DNA of 64,000 bases from the NCBI GenBank assembly GCA_963848115.1, contig CAWKCP010000024.1, positions 310,001 through 374,000 on the forward strand. The letters run 5' to 3'. The stretch is from JAWKOK01 sp963848115 (GTDB lineage: Bacteria; Chloroflexota; Anaerolineae; Caldilineales; Caldilineaceae). A program made the position numbers and the translations under genes. The notes beneath the pieces were generated by a model. The model did not search any database, was not told the DNA's origin, and saw only the letters and a program-made list of their open reading frames with translations. Positions within the stretch are counted from its first letter, which is position 1. Each line of letters opens with the position of its first letter. Positions 35,756 through 44,894 of this stretch are shown here, one piece after another.

Positions 35756-37636
35756 TCACTGCTTCAAGGCCAATGGTTCCTCGCTACGCCGCCGTTGCGG
35801 CCAGAAGATCAACCCCAACACAATCAGAAACATGCCCCAAGAGATGCCGGCGCCCAGGCGTCGCACCGGCGTCGCACCCATGCGTACATCGATCTGATGC
35901 TTACCTGCCGGGACGTCCAGTTCGAGCGTGCCATTGGGCGGAGACACTCGATGTTCAACGACTTCACCGTCGATCCGCGCCTCCCAACCGGGGAAGTAGA
36001 AGAGGTGAATGCGCACCACGCCTGGCTCCTCCATTTGCACAACCCCGCCGCCGCTTGAGCCTGCGCTCTGTTGGCTGAGCACCTCGCCGACCCCATCGAT
36101 GACGGCAATGCGGGTCAACGATTCGGTGCGGCCATGCTCCTCCTCATACGAGTCAGAGGCGTAGTCCGGCGTCATGGGCGACGTTGTGAACGGTTCGTCC
36201 ACCCACTCGGTGAGCGCAATCATATCCGGATGCTCGCGCTCAAATTCAAACACGGCACGTCCGTCCTCGCGCCACTCTTCAACCGGCTGCATCTCAGCGC
36301 CGATGTAGCTGTAGCCGGCAAACATGACCAGCAGCGCCAACACCAGCGCACCACCGGTGGCATTGACTTGGCTGCGTGCTGCCAACAAGAGGTTTGCCGT
36401 CGTCAGGCCGGCCAGCGCGCTGACGACCAGAATCACCAAAGAGAGCAGCCGCCATGGAAATTGGATGATGCCGAGCATAGGGAACGCCGCCCAGAGCGGC
36501 GCAGACAGGGGCGTCATGTAGACCAGCAAGACAAGACTCGTGACGAGCAGGTAGATCATGGTCGGCCGCCAGCGGGCCTCGTCGCGCCAGAGTTGGTAGA
36601 TGCTGACAATGAGCATGAGCATGGCCATCGCGCCCACCTGAAAGCCCATCCCATCGTTGACGCCTGTCGGGTCGTCGGAGAAACCGAACCCCCAAAAGGG
36701 GTTGAAGAACTGGCCGAAGTAGACGAAATGATTGCGGTAGTCGTAGGTTCCCGTGCTGTAGACCTGCTGTTGCAACGACTGTCCTTCGACCAGCAGCGGC
36801 AGCAGGAAGTTCGCGTAGAGCAGCAATGCGCCAACGCCGCCGGCCAGTGCCATCAGCGCAGGCACAAAGAAAGAACGCATTGCGCTCGCCGAGTCGCCCC
36901 CTCCATCCGCTGCGCGTGCTCTTCGGTCCTGCCACGACTTGAGACCCAGCCGGAAGAGAACGAACGTCACTAGGAGCGGTGAAAATGAGATCAGCGAGAA
37001 GGTATGGGTCAGCAGGGTGCAGGCCAGCAGCAGGATGGCGACGCCCAGCCTCCGCTGCCATCCTCGCGCCCCGCCCAGCGCGATGAGCCGGTCGAAGGCC
37101 AGGAAGACCCACGGATACCAGGCTAGCAGCAGGGTGTCGTTGAGCGCCCCGCGCACATAGATACCGGCCAGGTGATAGGGGATGTAGACGTAGAGCAGAC
37201 CGGCAACCAGCCCGGCCAACCTCGCGTAATCGATGCCGTGGGACTCTTCTTGCTCCGCATCTAGCCAATTCACCGTCAGCCGGTACATGCCCCAGGCACT
37301 GCCGAGAAAGGCGACGGCCCAGGTCAACTTGGCCGCCAGCGTTGGGCCTGCATCGAAGAGCATAAAGAGCTCGGCCACAAAAAAACCAAGCGGTGACTGG
37401 ATGATGAAGGTGGGATAACCATAGCCCTGGATATGGTGCATAGCCCAGCGTGGCCAGAGCGCACCGTCACGGATCGACGCGTCAAACATGTTGATGTAGA
37501 AGACGCTATGTCGTCCGTCATGGGCGGAATAGAAATAGCCGGGCGCGAACAGAGGCGTCAGAGCGAGGACGCTCAAGACCAACAGCAGGATCAGATAGGG
37601 ATCGAGGCGTTCACCAACGCGTTTCAGAAATTGCAT
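35756..37636 (-). CDS. Large GT-C-like membrane protein (PTPS-related family)
   Basis: 626 aa with about eleven to twelve hydrophobic segments. The N-terminal region FAPGYFYSAHDGRHSVFYINMFDASIRDG and YGYPTFIIQSPLGFFVAELF match the 6-pyruvoyl-tetrahydropterin-synthase-related membrane family, a misnomer for GT-C-type proteins; AHDGRHS holds the acidic residue after the first helix. The C-terminal ~150 residues are soluble, with a beta-rich end (VVRIHLFYFPGWEARIDGE, GTLELDVPAGKHQIDVRMG) as in YfhO-type proteins. Probably an envelope glycosyltransferase; donor and acceptor unknown. A nitroreductase gene lies upstream on the same strand. Confidence 0.82.
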   Translation of the reverse strand: MQFLKRVGERLDPYLILLLVLSVLALTPLFAPGYFYSAHDGRHSVFYINMFDASIRDGALWPRWAMHHIQGYGYPTFIIQSPLGFFVAELFMLFDAGPTLAAKLTWAVAFLGSAWGMYRLTVNWLDAEQEESHGIDYARLAGLVAGLLYVYIPYHLAGIYVRGALNDTLLLAWYPWVFLAFDRLIALGGARGWQRRLGVAILLLACTLLTHTFSLISFSPLLVTFVLFRLGLKSWQDRRARAADGGGDSASAMRSFFVPALMALAGGVGALLLYANFLLPLLVEGQSLQQQVYSTGTYDYRNHFVYFGQFFNPFWGFGFSDDPTGVNDGMGFQVGAMAMLMLIVSIYQLWRDEARWRPTMIYLLVTSLVLLVYMTPLSAPLWAAFPMLGIIQFPWRLLSLVILVVSALAGLTTANLLLAARSQVNATGGALVLALLVMFAGYSYIGAEMQPVEEWREDGRAVFEFEREHPDMIALTEWVDEPFTTSPMTPDYASDSYEEEHGRTESLTRIAVIDGVGEVLSQQSAGSSGGGVVQMEEPGVVRIHLFYFPGWEARIDGEVVEHRVSPPNGTLELDVPAGKHQIDVRMGATPVRRLGAGISWGMFLIVLGLIFWPQRRRSEEPLALKQ

Positions 37637-37696
37637 CGACAGGTCTGTCTAATCCCTTTTTGCAGTGGACTCATCTGGTGTCACTCCGACAAGCTG

Positions 37697-38332
37697 CTAG
37701 GAACCGTCATCCTCGACAAGTGACGCTGTGCGGCCCCATGTATCGCTGAATACGAATTCAGTGAGAGGACGACGAACACGGGGAGCCAGTTCCTGCTCCC
37801 GGTGGTTTTCGGCAAGCTCTGCTGGATCGCCCAAGTAGCCGAGCGCAAACATGGCCACGGCCTCATGCGTGTCGGGGATTGCAAAGATCGAGCGCGCCGT
37901 TTCCGGATGGAAACCGCCCATTTGGCGCAGACGAAGACCCTCCGCGGTGGCCTGCAGGGCCAGATTTTGCATCGCCAAGCCGGCATCGTAAAATCCGTGA
38001 CGGTTGGGCTTGCCGTTGGCTCGAACCAAGGCTGTCACCACCATGCCCAACACTGGCGCTTTTGACGCCCAAGGTACATTGCCGTCCATCAAACAGCTCA
38101 CCATCTTGGCATAACTTTCCGGATCATTTTGGGTTGCGATAAAAAAGACCCAAGGTTGTCCGTTGCCGGATGACTGGGCCCAGCGTGCGGCCTCTAGAAT
38201 ACTGCGTAGCTTCTCTGGTTCCACTGCCCGGTCGCTGTAGGCCCGGGGGCTCCAGCGCTGGGCGATCAAGTCGTGTATCGGGTAGTTGGCATCTGCCGCT
38301 TTGATGGCGTCAGCATTGATCTCTGTAGTCAT
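37697..38332 (-). CDS. Nitroreductase family protein
   Basis: 211 aa. FMN-dependent nitroreductase fold: LIAQRWSPRAYSDRAVEPEKL at the N-terminus with FMN-contacting Arg-Ser, AARWAQSSGNGQPWVFF, and DAGLAMQNLALQATAEGL followed by GGFHPETARSIFAIPDTHEAVAMFALGYLG. It transfers electrons from NAD(P)H to nitro compounds, quinones or other acceptors in the cytoplasm; the natural substrate cannot be told. The 60-bp gap to the next minus gene holds a fragment (TTTTTGCAGTGGACTCATC) also seen in the CACAGAT-type repeat at 52595. Confidence 0.9.
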   Translation of the reverse strand: MTTEINADAIKAADANYPIHDLIAQRWSPRAYSDRAVEPEKLRSILEAARWAQSSGNGQPWVFFIATQNDPESYAKMVSCLMDGNVPWASKAPVLGMVVTALVRANGKPNRHGFYDAGLAMQNLALQATAEGLRLRQMGGFHPETARSIFAIPDTHEAVAMFALGYLGDPAELAENHREQELAPRVRRPLTEFVFSDTWGRTASLVEDDGS

Positions 38333-38507
38333 GTTTCTCCATTGCTTTCCTGATTCGTCTGTTTGTCGGCCGATACGGGCGATTTTGTTGACATAATGCC
38401 TATTTGCCGTGAGCTCTTTCTGGGATAATCAACATGCGTGCCGGGCGTAAGGGATAGGCGGGAACCGATGTTCGGTGTGGCTCATCGGCGAAGATCATCT
38501 ACGAATA

Positions 38508-39677
38508 TCATGTCTGAAAGAGGTCGCGTTGCATGACTTGCAGCATGGCCGTGGGGGAGATCTGTCCCAGTGCTGAGATCATGGGCGCCATTGCGTTACG
38601 ATCCCACCAGCGGATTACGGGGAAGGCTGCGCCGGTGTTGGACTGGGGACCACTGAGCAACTGAATTTTTGGCCAGCCTGCCGGCCCGGCAAGGGGCTGG
38701 TCGGATTCCAGATACTCCATGCGTACGACCTCATGGCTCTGTTTTGCCCAGACATGTAGATGCCAATTGGGCGCAACATAGGCGCCGTGCAACTCGGGTA
38801 GATTCTGATAGTGCATCCAGACGCGCAGCAACTGGGCAAAGCCTGAATCAAGGGCGGTGAGCTGTGCCGGCTCCGTGATCCACTGCTCGATGGTCGCGAT
38901 GCCCGGGGTCTGACGGCTCAACCGCCAGTGTTCGTTGCGCAGGGCGCGCACGAGTTCGGTGAGGTAGACGGTCTCGGGGCCGGGCTGCACGTTGTTGACC
39001 GCACTGACCCGAAGGTTGTCGACGGTGCGGTGCAGCAGTTGTCGGGCTTCATCCGCCGCCCAACGGTTTCCCGCATAGATGATGAGCGGATGTTGGCCCG
39101 ATGGCAGACGGGACAGTGCGTCGCCGACCAGGTCGCAGAGGGCAAGGACCAAGTTGCATGCGGCCGGCTCCTTGCTGTCGTGTCCACCGGCGATGACGAG
39201 AACATCAGGTTGGGCATAGGTTAGTTCCATAGCCAATTGGTGGCCATCTACCGTCGTGCTGAGCGTTGTGCTGCCGACAACCTTGGATGGGGTGGCGGAG
39301 ATGGCCTTTTCTGCAGCATTGAGACTTCCGTGGATACTGAGTCCGGTCAGCCAGACACGCAATCTGGGCCGTGGATTAATCGACGCTACGACATGGCCCA
39401 AACTGGGTGAAAGGACTGGGTTGGCGCTGCGCCGGAAGGGCCGATATGCTACGTCATTCCAAATTTCACGGCCTATGCGCTGGCTCAGCCGTTGGCAGAT
39501 AGCCGCCACCTGTCCGCTCAGAGCCGCATGGGGATCGCGCTCAACGTTGATCCAGGCGACAAGTCGCTGCTCAAGGCCGACTGGTTCGAGCAGGCAGGCT
39601 CGCACCAATTCCGGCTCAACAGCCAGTGCCAAAGTGCTCTCGATTTGGTCGGGCAGTACAAGGTTCGCGGTTGCCAT
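38508..39677 (-). CDS. Degenerate MutL-like (glutamate mutase accessory) protein
   Basis: 389 aa from the ATG at 39677. The centre (QPDVLVIAGGHDSKEPAACN, then PLIIYAGNRWAADEARQLL and VSAVNNVQPGPETVYLTELV) resembles the MutL/GlmL family (ASKHA fold), which has GG-x-D and YAGN followed by NV-P. The family's C-terminal phosphate-binding DIGGATTD motif is absent; the matching place reads LHGAYVAPNWHLHVWAKQ. It is thus likely an ATPase-dead relative. No coenzyme-B12 mutase genes are nearby. It is the last gene of a six-gene minus-strand cluster with membrane and zinc-ribbon proteins, so its role is probably in that system. Family call moderate. Confidence 0.55.
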   Translation of the reverse strand: MATANLVLPDQIESTLALAVEPELVRACLLEPVGLEQRLVAWINVERDPHAALSGQVAAICQRLSQRIGREIWNDVAYRPFRRSANPVLSPSLGHVVASINPRPRLRVWLTGLSIHGSLNAAEKAISATPSKVVGSTTLSTTVDGHQLAMELTYAQPDVLVIAGGHDSKEPAACNLVLALCDLVGDALSRLPSGQHPLIIYAGNRWAADEARQLLHRTVDNLRVSAVNNVQPGPETVYLTELVRALRNEHWRLSRQTPGIATIEQWITEPAQLTALDSGFAQLLRVWMHYQNLPELHGAYVAPNWHLHVWAKQSHEVVRMEYLESDQPLAGPAGWPKIQLLSGPQSNTGAAFPVIRWWDRNAMAPMISALGQISPTAMLQVMQRDLFQT

Positions 39678-39719
39678 CAATTGATTGCTGCTGTCTATTG
39701 GTAGGCGCTGAAGTAGACC

Positions 39720-40478
39720 CTATTTCAATCGGTCCAGCCACTGCCACAGTCCGGTTGTCTCCAACTGGTCTGCCAAGAATTGGATGCGTGCTATCAGCAA
39801 GCTGAATCGGGAGGCCATCAGTCGAGCAAAAAGTACCCCTGCCGCCAGCCAGATGCCGCGCTTGCCAATCGCCATCCAACCAACGAGCAGAGAGCGGACC
39901 CACGCCGGCTGATCGACAAGATCCCGGTCCGGCTTGATACGTAGGTGCAGCAGGGAACCGGTCGTGACCAGGAGCATCAGCGCACCGAGCAGAAGTACTA
40001 ACGGTCCCCCTGAAAAATCCAGACCGGTTGCAGCTGCACGAAGCGACTGGGGAGCCAGCGTCCCTTGGATCGTTCCCAAGGTGAGGATCGCGATGCTCAA
40101 TCCCAATACCAGGGCAACGGGAAAGGCTCCCATTAGACCGATCACACGTCGCCAAGCGGCCGGTTGCTGCATGTGGCGGCGCGGACGGAAGACTCGTTCC
40201 AGACCGGCTACCAACAGGATCAGACCGAGTATCAGCGGAAAGAAGAGCGTCATGTTGGCCGCCGGATCGCTCATCAGCGGCGCTATCAGCATTGGCCGCA
40301 ACACGGCCTGCCATGCCAGCACGGCAGCGTAGCCCAGCGCGGCCCCGACCAAAATGTGCAGGGTGAACCGAGCCAGAAAATTCTCACGTACGAGGACGCT
40401 GAAAATCGCTAACGAGACCAGAAAGCCTAGCCAGAGACTGGCCTCTTGCAGGAACAGTGGCTGTGCGGGATCAAGCAT
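39720..40478 (-). CDS. Multi-spanning membrane protein of the MutL-like cluster
   Basis: 252 aa from the ATG at 40478, 2 bp after the stop of the zinc-ribbon gene; the longer frame to 40568 would overlap it. About six hydrophobic segments (LWLGFLVSLAIFSVLV, LVGAALGYAAVLAW, MTLFFPLILGLILLVAGL, IGLMGAFPVALVLGLSIAIL, GPLVLLLGALMLLVTTG, GIWLAAGVLFARLMA). No family recognised. ERVFRPRRHMQQPAAWRR is a basic cytoplasmic loop. Tight spacing implies cotranslation with the zinc-ribbon protein. Confidence 0.65.
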   Translation of the reverse strand: MLDPAQPLFLQEASLWLGFLVSLAIFSVLVRENFLARFTLHILVGAALGYAAVLAWQAVLRPMLIAPLMSDPAANMTLFFPLILGLILLVAGLERVFRPRRHMQQPAAWRRVIGLMGAFPVALVLGLSIAILTLGTIQGTLAPQSLRAAATGLDFSGGPLVLLLGALMLLVTTGSLLHLRIKPDRDLVDQPAWVRSLLVGWMAIGKRGIWLAAGVLFARLMASRFSLLIARIQFLADQLETTGLWQWLDRLK

Positions 40479-40480
40479 GG

Positions 40481-42001
40481 TTATTGCTCCCGCTTCCGGC
40501 CGGAACGGTTGACGAATCCGGCGGCATTCCCCACCAACAACACAAACAACAAGGCGAAATGCGCCCAATTCTGGGCAATCATCTGGACAGTACCGGCCAT
40601 CTGTTCGGCCCTCGAAAGCTCTTCTTCCTCCAGTTGCTGATAGGCGTCAGCGCCATCGAAGCCACTGACCAGACCGCCCAATTGGCCGCTGTCCAGATAG
40701 GGAAGAACCATGGGATAGACGCCCGCTCCGGTAACGGCCACAACGGCTGTCCGCCCTGGTTGTGCATCCACTGTTTGCACCAATTCAAGCCACTGCTGGA
40801 CGTCCTCGGTACGTGCTGCCATGATGACAATCAGAAGCGGGTTGGCGAACGGTGTTGTGGCGCCGCTAACAGAAATGTCGCTTGCGGTGGGCATCGAGAG
40901 CAATTCCGGTCCCTGGCCCAGAACCGGTAAAACAGTTGCGCCGCCGGTGAGATAGAAGTTGCGCTGCGTGATCCTGCGCATAGCGGCGGTTGCCTCGGCC
41001 GGATCCAACTCGGCTGCCAGTGTTTTGATGACAGCGCGTCGTACGGTTGCCGGTCCGCCGGGCAGTAGACTGATGAAGGTCAGTTCGGCTCGTCGGCTGA
41101 GGAGATGACGAATCACCGGCTGCGCAACCAGGTCAAGTTCACCGGAAGTGGCCGGATCGTAGGCCCAGTAGACCTGCACTTCAGCCCCAAGAGGCAGGCC
41201 CTCGACGAGATCGTGCGCCTCGTCAACACCAGGCCACACTCGCGCCGACCCAATTGGTTCGTTGACAACGCCGAAAATGGGCAGAATAATGGCCAGACCG
41301 AGGAGCCAGAAAATCCAGGGGATGCGCAGCGACGGGTGACGGGCGACACTGGATTGCCCGCTCTGTGCCGCCAGGACGGGTTCTTCAGACATGATGCGCC
41401 GCATGTTGCGAATCTGCTGTGCGCTCAGTTCATCAATGACCGGCGTCGGCAAGGGCTCGCCAGACTTGTCATCCGGCTGGCCCGTGTCGCTGGTGATATT
41501 GAGCGGATCCAGAAGTCCCTGGACGCCGCCGATGAGGCGCACGCCGACCTGCCCGAGCGGATCGTCTACCTCATTTTCGGATGATGCAGGGATTGTTCCC
41601 TCCTCATCCGATGCTTGTAGCCATGGCTGTGACAGCAACAGGCTGTCGGTCTCCGTTGGCGCTATCGAAGCCAGACCCAGGTCAAAAAGTGGCGGCAGCG
41701 GCGTTGGAGAATCTTCAGCGTCGGCCTCATCGTCCGTATCCTGATCTGCGTCTCTGTTCGATCCATCGCTGCCGACGTCGGCATGGTGCGTGTCTGACGG
41801 TTCATTCGTCTGCGCTTCGCGCATCTGCTGCGCAGCCAGTTCCGCGGCACGAGAGATGGCTTCAACCGGTGCGCCATCATCGGTCTTGTCGTTTTCGGGA
41901 AGCGTCGGCTCTTCCTCGCGCAGATCCGTCCCGCACTTGTTGCAGAAGTTGGAACCGATGCGGTTGGCTGTACCACAATGTGGGCAGGTGAGACTTGCCA
42001 T
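40481..42001 (-). CDS. Zinc-ribbon membrane protein of the MutL-like cluster
   Basis: 506 aa. Residues 5-27 form a zinc ribbon (CPHCGTANRIGSNFCNKCG). A long acidic, low-complexity stretch (28-200) leads to a membrane helix at about 230-248 (IPWIFWLLGLAIILPIFGVV). A ~220-residue globular domain (GAEVQVYWAYDPATSGELDL, ATVRRAVIKTLAAELDP, GRTAVVAVTGAGVYPMVLPY) follows, then a second helix at about 478-496. The topology puts the zinc ribbon and C-terminus in the cytoplasm and the globular domain outside. Function not recognised. Centre of the six-gene cluster; the ATG at 42001 is 13 bp after the upstream stop. Confidence 0.68.
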   Translation of the reverse strand: MASLTCPHCGTANRIGSNFCNKCGTDLREEEPTLPENDKTDDGAPVEAISRAAELAAQQMREAQTNEPSDTHHADVGSDGSNRDADQDTDDEADAEDSPTPLPPLFDLGLASIAPTETDSLLLSQPWLQASDEEGTIPASSENEVDDPLGQVGVRLIGGVQGLLDPLNITSDTGQPDDKSGEPLPTPVIDELSAQQIRNMRRIMSEEPVLAAQSGQSSVARHPSLRIPWIFWLLGLAIILPIFGVVNEPIGSARVWPGVDEAHDLVEGLPLGAEVQVYWAYDPATSGELDLVAQPVIRHLLSRRAELTFISLLPGGPATVRRAVIKTLAAELDPAEATAAMRRITQRNFYLTGGATVLPVLGQGPELLSMPTASDISVSGATTPFANPLLIVIMAARTEDVQQWLELVQTVDAQPGRTAVVAVTGAGVYPMVLPYLDSGQLGGLVSGFDGADAYQQLEEEELSRAEQMAGTVQMIAQNWAHFALLFVLLVGNAAGFVNRSGRKREQ

Positions 42002-42014
42002 CGCTGTTCCCTGA

Positions 42015-42644
42015 CTATTCCTGCCGCAGCATAAAGCTGATGGTCGCTACCAGCAGAGCAACGCTTGCGCCCAGCAAGGCCCCGCGGACTGCTGCCATCA
42101 CGGGCGTGTCCACAAGCCAAATTGTGGCGCTCACCAATGGCTGCGGCAATATGTCGTGGGCGGCCGGCATCTGTACAAGTAGCACGAGCAATGCCCCCGT
42201 CAACATCCATGCGCCGCCTGTTCGATTGATCCGCAGATAGCGATAGGCGCCTGCTGCCATGAAGAACGCCAGCAGCGCATAGAGAGTGGATTGTCCGGGC
42301 AGGATCACGCCGTCGAAGATCCACTCGACGAGCGGACTGCTGGTCCCTTCATCCGTGATCAACCCGGCGGCCAGCACGATGCCGGTGGCGCTCACCAGCG
42401 CCACGCTGTTTAGCCATCCCATCGCGCCGGATCGAATGTGCTGAAGATGAACCCAGACCACGTTCGTCACGCCCACGAGCAGTGCGATGGCGCCCAGCAA
42501 GATCAACCAAATGTAGAATTGATTGGTGAATGCCCTCAGCGATGGCACCAATCCGGATCGATCGAGCGCAATCAGGACGAAGGCGGCTACGGCCACGGCA
42601 TTGAGCAGGTATATGGTGATGGGCGAAGAGCGTCGAGTATCCAT
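42015..42644 (-). CDS. Multi-spanning membrane protein of the MutL-like cluster
   Basis: 209 aa from the ATG at 42644 (a TTG at 42659 would overlap the upstream gene by 8 bp). Six hydrophobic segments: IYLLNAVAVAAFVLIALD, FYIWLILLGAIALLVGVTNVVW, WLNSVALVSATGIVLAAGL, STLYALLAFFMAAGAYRYL, WMLTGALLVLLVQMP and ALLGASVALLVATISFML. No known family. Lacks an obvious catalytic motif. Confidence 0.65.
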   Translation of the reverse strand: MDTRRSSPITIYLLNAVAVAAFVLIALDRSGLVPSLRAFTNQFYIWLILLGAIALLVGVTNVVWVHLQHIRSGAMGWLNSVALVSATGIVLAAGLITDEGTSSPLVEWIFDGVILPGQSTLYALLAFFMAAGAYRYLRINRTGGAWMLTGALLVLLVQMPAAHDILPQPLVSATIWLVDTPVMAAVRGALLGASVALLVATISFMLRQE

Positions 42645-42651
42645 TTTCGCT

Positions 42652-43203
42652 TCAGACAACCAGGGCCAGGAGAATCACGCAGAGTGCTAAAAAAACGGCC
42701 GCGATGGCTGCCCAATCGGTGGATGATGTGTTGTCTTGGACTGGCGCCGGGTTCATGATGGAAAAGGGCAAGGATGACCAGTGTAAAGTCGTTCCCGGCA
42801 TCGCTGTAGGCTCAATGTGAGGAATGAAGCCGGCAGGAAGTCTGCCTGGACTATCCGTCACCGGTCCAGCCTGGGTTGAATTCGCCAGGTGCGCATTCAG
42901 TGTCTCCAACGCCATCACGGACGCAGCATCTGCCCCGGTGAAGAGCGGCGCCGCACCGCGCGGTGAACGATCCGAGAGCATGGAAAACCAGAGAGCGCTG
43001 CTACCACCAGCCTGGGCGAACGGAGACGTCAGATCGGTTCGGGTAGCGGCCAATTCATGGTAGACGATAAGGCTGGGCAGTCCGTCCAACAGCGAAGTGC
43101 TCTCGCCCAGCGTGATTACAGGGGTACTGCCCGCTTCCTGATCCATCTCGATTCTGCGTTGCCAGGCTGCCAGTATTTCTCTTGTTGTGTTATTCATGAC
43201 CAT
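42652..43203 (-). CDS. Single-helix anchored protein of the MutL-like cluster
   Basis: 183 aa from the ATG at 43203, overlapping the upstream stop by 14 bp; the longer frame to 43332 would lie wholly within the neighbour. A soluble N-terminal domain (NNTTREILAAWQRRIEMDQE, TPVITLGESTSLLDGLPSLIVYHELA) and a C-terminal membrane helix (AAIAAVFLALCVILLALVV). TLGESTSLLDGLPSL recalls Chloroflexota DUF6754-like proteins, but this is an impression only. The stop overlaps the region of the next gene's alternative start. Confidence 0.6.
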   Translation of the reverse strand: MVMNNTTREILAAWQRRIEMDQEAGSTPVITLGESTSLLDGLPSLIVYHELAATRTDLTSPFAQAGGSSALWFSMLSDRSPRGAAPLFTGADAASVMALETLNAHLANSTQAGPVTDSPGRLPAGFIPHIEPTAMPGTTLHWSSLPFSIMNPAPVQDNTSSTDWAAIAAVFLALCVILLALVV

Positions 43204-43537
43204 GGCTAAGCGCCTGTTCCAGCATTGCAGGGCCTTCGGGGTCGCTGAGGATGTCAGCCCAGCCATTGCAACCTGACCATCCCAACAATCCGGCCATCGG
43301 GGAGGCGACATAGAGCATCTGGCCCACCACAAAGGCCAATGGGCGGTGGCTTGCCAGGAAGACCAATGAAGGCAGGACCATCTCGCGTTTTGTGATCGCT
43401 TGTACTAAGCCGTGCGTCTCCGCGGGCAAAGGCCTATCGGTCGGTTGCGACGTCGTTGACACCCTGCTAATCATCTCGCTGATCCTTCTAGTGAGGGCTG
43501 TTGTTCTCGATTGCCATTCTACCACAATCCGGCTCAA
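43190..43537 (-). CDS. Small protein heading the MutL-like cluster
   Basis: 115 aa. A basic N-terminus (RTTALTRRISEMISR), a weakly hydrophobic middle (PSLVFLASHRPLAFVVGQMLYVASPMAGLLGW) and an acidic C-terminus. No family recognised. As first gene of the cluster with a 14-bp overlap onto the next one, it is likely a subunit of the same assembly. The start (ATG at 43537) has no strong ribosome binding site, so a shorter form starting at MISRVS is possible. Confidence 0.5.
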   Translation of the reverse strand: MSRIVVEWQSRTTALTRRISEMISRVSTTSQPTDRPLPAETHGLVQAITKREMVLPSLVFLASHRPLAFVVGQMLYVASPMAGLLGWSGCNGWADILSDPEGPAMLEQALSHGHE

Positions 43538-43662
43538 ACGCGTACGCGGTTTCTTGCTTCCAAGCCTGTAGAAACGGGCTGCCCAACGAAGATATATGAT
43601 TCAACAGGATTCCATCTGGTAGGGCGGAATTCCTTGCTCGCCGATCACACTGAGCCTTCAGT

Positions 43663-44877
43663 TCAGGTTCGGTAGTCGGCGTTGATGCTAACATAATCGT
43701 GGCTGAGATCGGATGTCCAGACCGTGGCGCATCCGTCTCCCAGACCCAGCTCAACGTGAATCTGAATTTCCGGCTGTGCAAAGATGGCGGCAGCCTCTTT
43801 CTCCAGATAGTCGATCGGTGTGCCGCCCGCAACTAACTGCAACGTGATGGCACCGTCACTAATGAACATGTCGTAGCGGTCGGGGTCGACCTGGATGCCT
43901 GCACGGCCAATGGCGGCCAGAACGCGGCCCCAATTGGCGTCATTGCCAAAGAACGCAGTCTTGACCAGGGGGCTGGTTGCGACCGTATTGGCGGCCTGGT
44001 GGGCCTGTACATCGTCCACCGCGCCTTCGATCTGGAGCGTGACGAACTTGGTCGCTCCCTCGCCGTCCCGCACGATCTCATGGGCCAACTCGGTGCACAG
44101 ATCAGTCAATGCCATTTGAAACTGTGAGAACGCGTTGGAATCCTGATCCACAATCTCTTCGTGGGCGGCAGCGCCGTTGGCCAGCAGAAGCAATGTATCG
44201 TTGGTGCTCGTGTCGCCGTCAATGCTGATGCGGTTGAAGCTCTGGTTCGCTGCCTCGACCAGCGCCGTTTGCAGCAGCGGCTGACTCACGTTTGCATCGG
44301 TTGCAATGACCGAGAGCATCGTTGCCATATTGGGGTGGATCATGCCCGAACCTTTGGCCATGCCCGTGACATGGACGTCGATGCCGTTCAGCAACAGCGT
44401 TCGGCTGACTAGTTTGGGGCGCGTGTCGGTCGTCATGATTGCCTGGGCGGCCGATAGCCATCCACCCGTGCTGAGTTGCTCATGGGCGTTGGGGATTCCA
44501 TTGAGCAACTTCTCCAGCGGCAGCTGCGCACCGATCACGCCGGTGCTCATGACAAAGACTGCATTGTCGCCCGTGCCGATAGCAGCTTCGACGGCTTCTG
44601 CTGTAAAGCGTGTGTTGGCCAGACCTTGCGCGCCCGTGCAGGCGTTTGCATTGCCGCTGTTGATGACGACGCCATAGATGCCTTCAGGATTCAGGTCGAG
44701 CAACTGGCGATCGTATTGGACCGGTGCGGCCGGAAAGGCATTCTGGGTGAAGACCGCAGCCGCCCGGCAAGGCAATGAACTGGTCACCAGCGCCAAATCG
44801 AGGGCGCCATTCTTCTTAATTCCGGATGCAATGCCGGCGGCGTCAAATCCGGGAACTGCATGGTCGGGCGTGGTCAT
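43663..44877 (-). CDS. argJ: Bifunctional ornithine acetyltransferase / N-acetylglutamate synthase
   Basis: 404 aa. ArgJ recycles the acetyl group from N-acetylornithine to glutamate in arginine synthesis, and bifunctional forms also use acetyl-CoA. The autocleavage site is in KGSGMIHPNMATMLSVIATDA, where the Thr of ATM becomes the nucleophile of the beta chain. Also seen are GVINSGNANACTGAQG, SFNRISIDGDTSTNDT and FFGNDANWGRVLAAIGRAG. Bi- or monofunctionality cannot be judged by eye. Downstream of argG on the same strand, separated by a G-rich palindrome, so the two form an arginine operon. Confidence 0.96.
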   Translation of the reverse strand: MTTPDHAVPGFDAAGIASGIKKNGALDLALVTSSLPCRAAAVFTQNAFPAAPVQYDRQLLDLNPEGIYGVVINSGNANACTGAQGLANTRFTAEAVEAAIGTGDNAVFVMSTGVIGAQLPLEKLLNGIPNAHEQLSTGGWLSAAQAIMTTDTRPKLVSRTLLLNGIDVHVTGMAKGSGMIHPNMATMLSVIATDANVSQPLLQTALVEAANQSFNRISIDGDTSTNDTLLLLANGAAAHEEIVDQDSNAFSQFQMALTDLCTELAHEIVRDGEGATKFVTLQIEGAVDDVQAHQAANTVATSPLVKTAFFGNDANWGRVLAAIGRAGIQVDPDRYDMFISDGAITLQLVAGGTPIDYLEKEAAAIFAQPEIQIHVELGLGDGCATVWTSDLSHDYVSINADYRT

Positions 44878-44894
44878 GGGAAGCCTCCTGTGGG

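Noticed and set aside
43204..43332. Upstream start of the anchored cluster protein
   Set aside because: Those 43 codons overlap the preceding gene in another frame and have no plausible N-terminal features.
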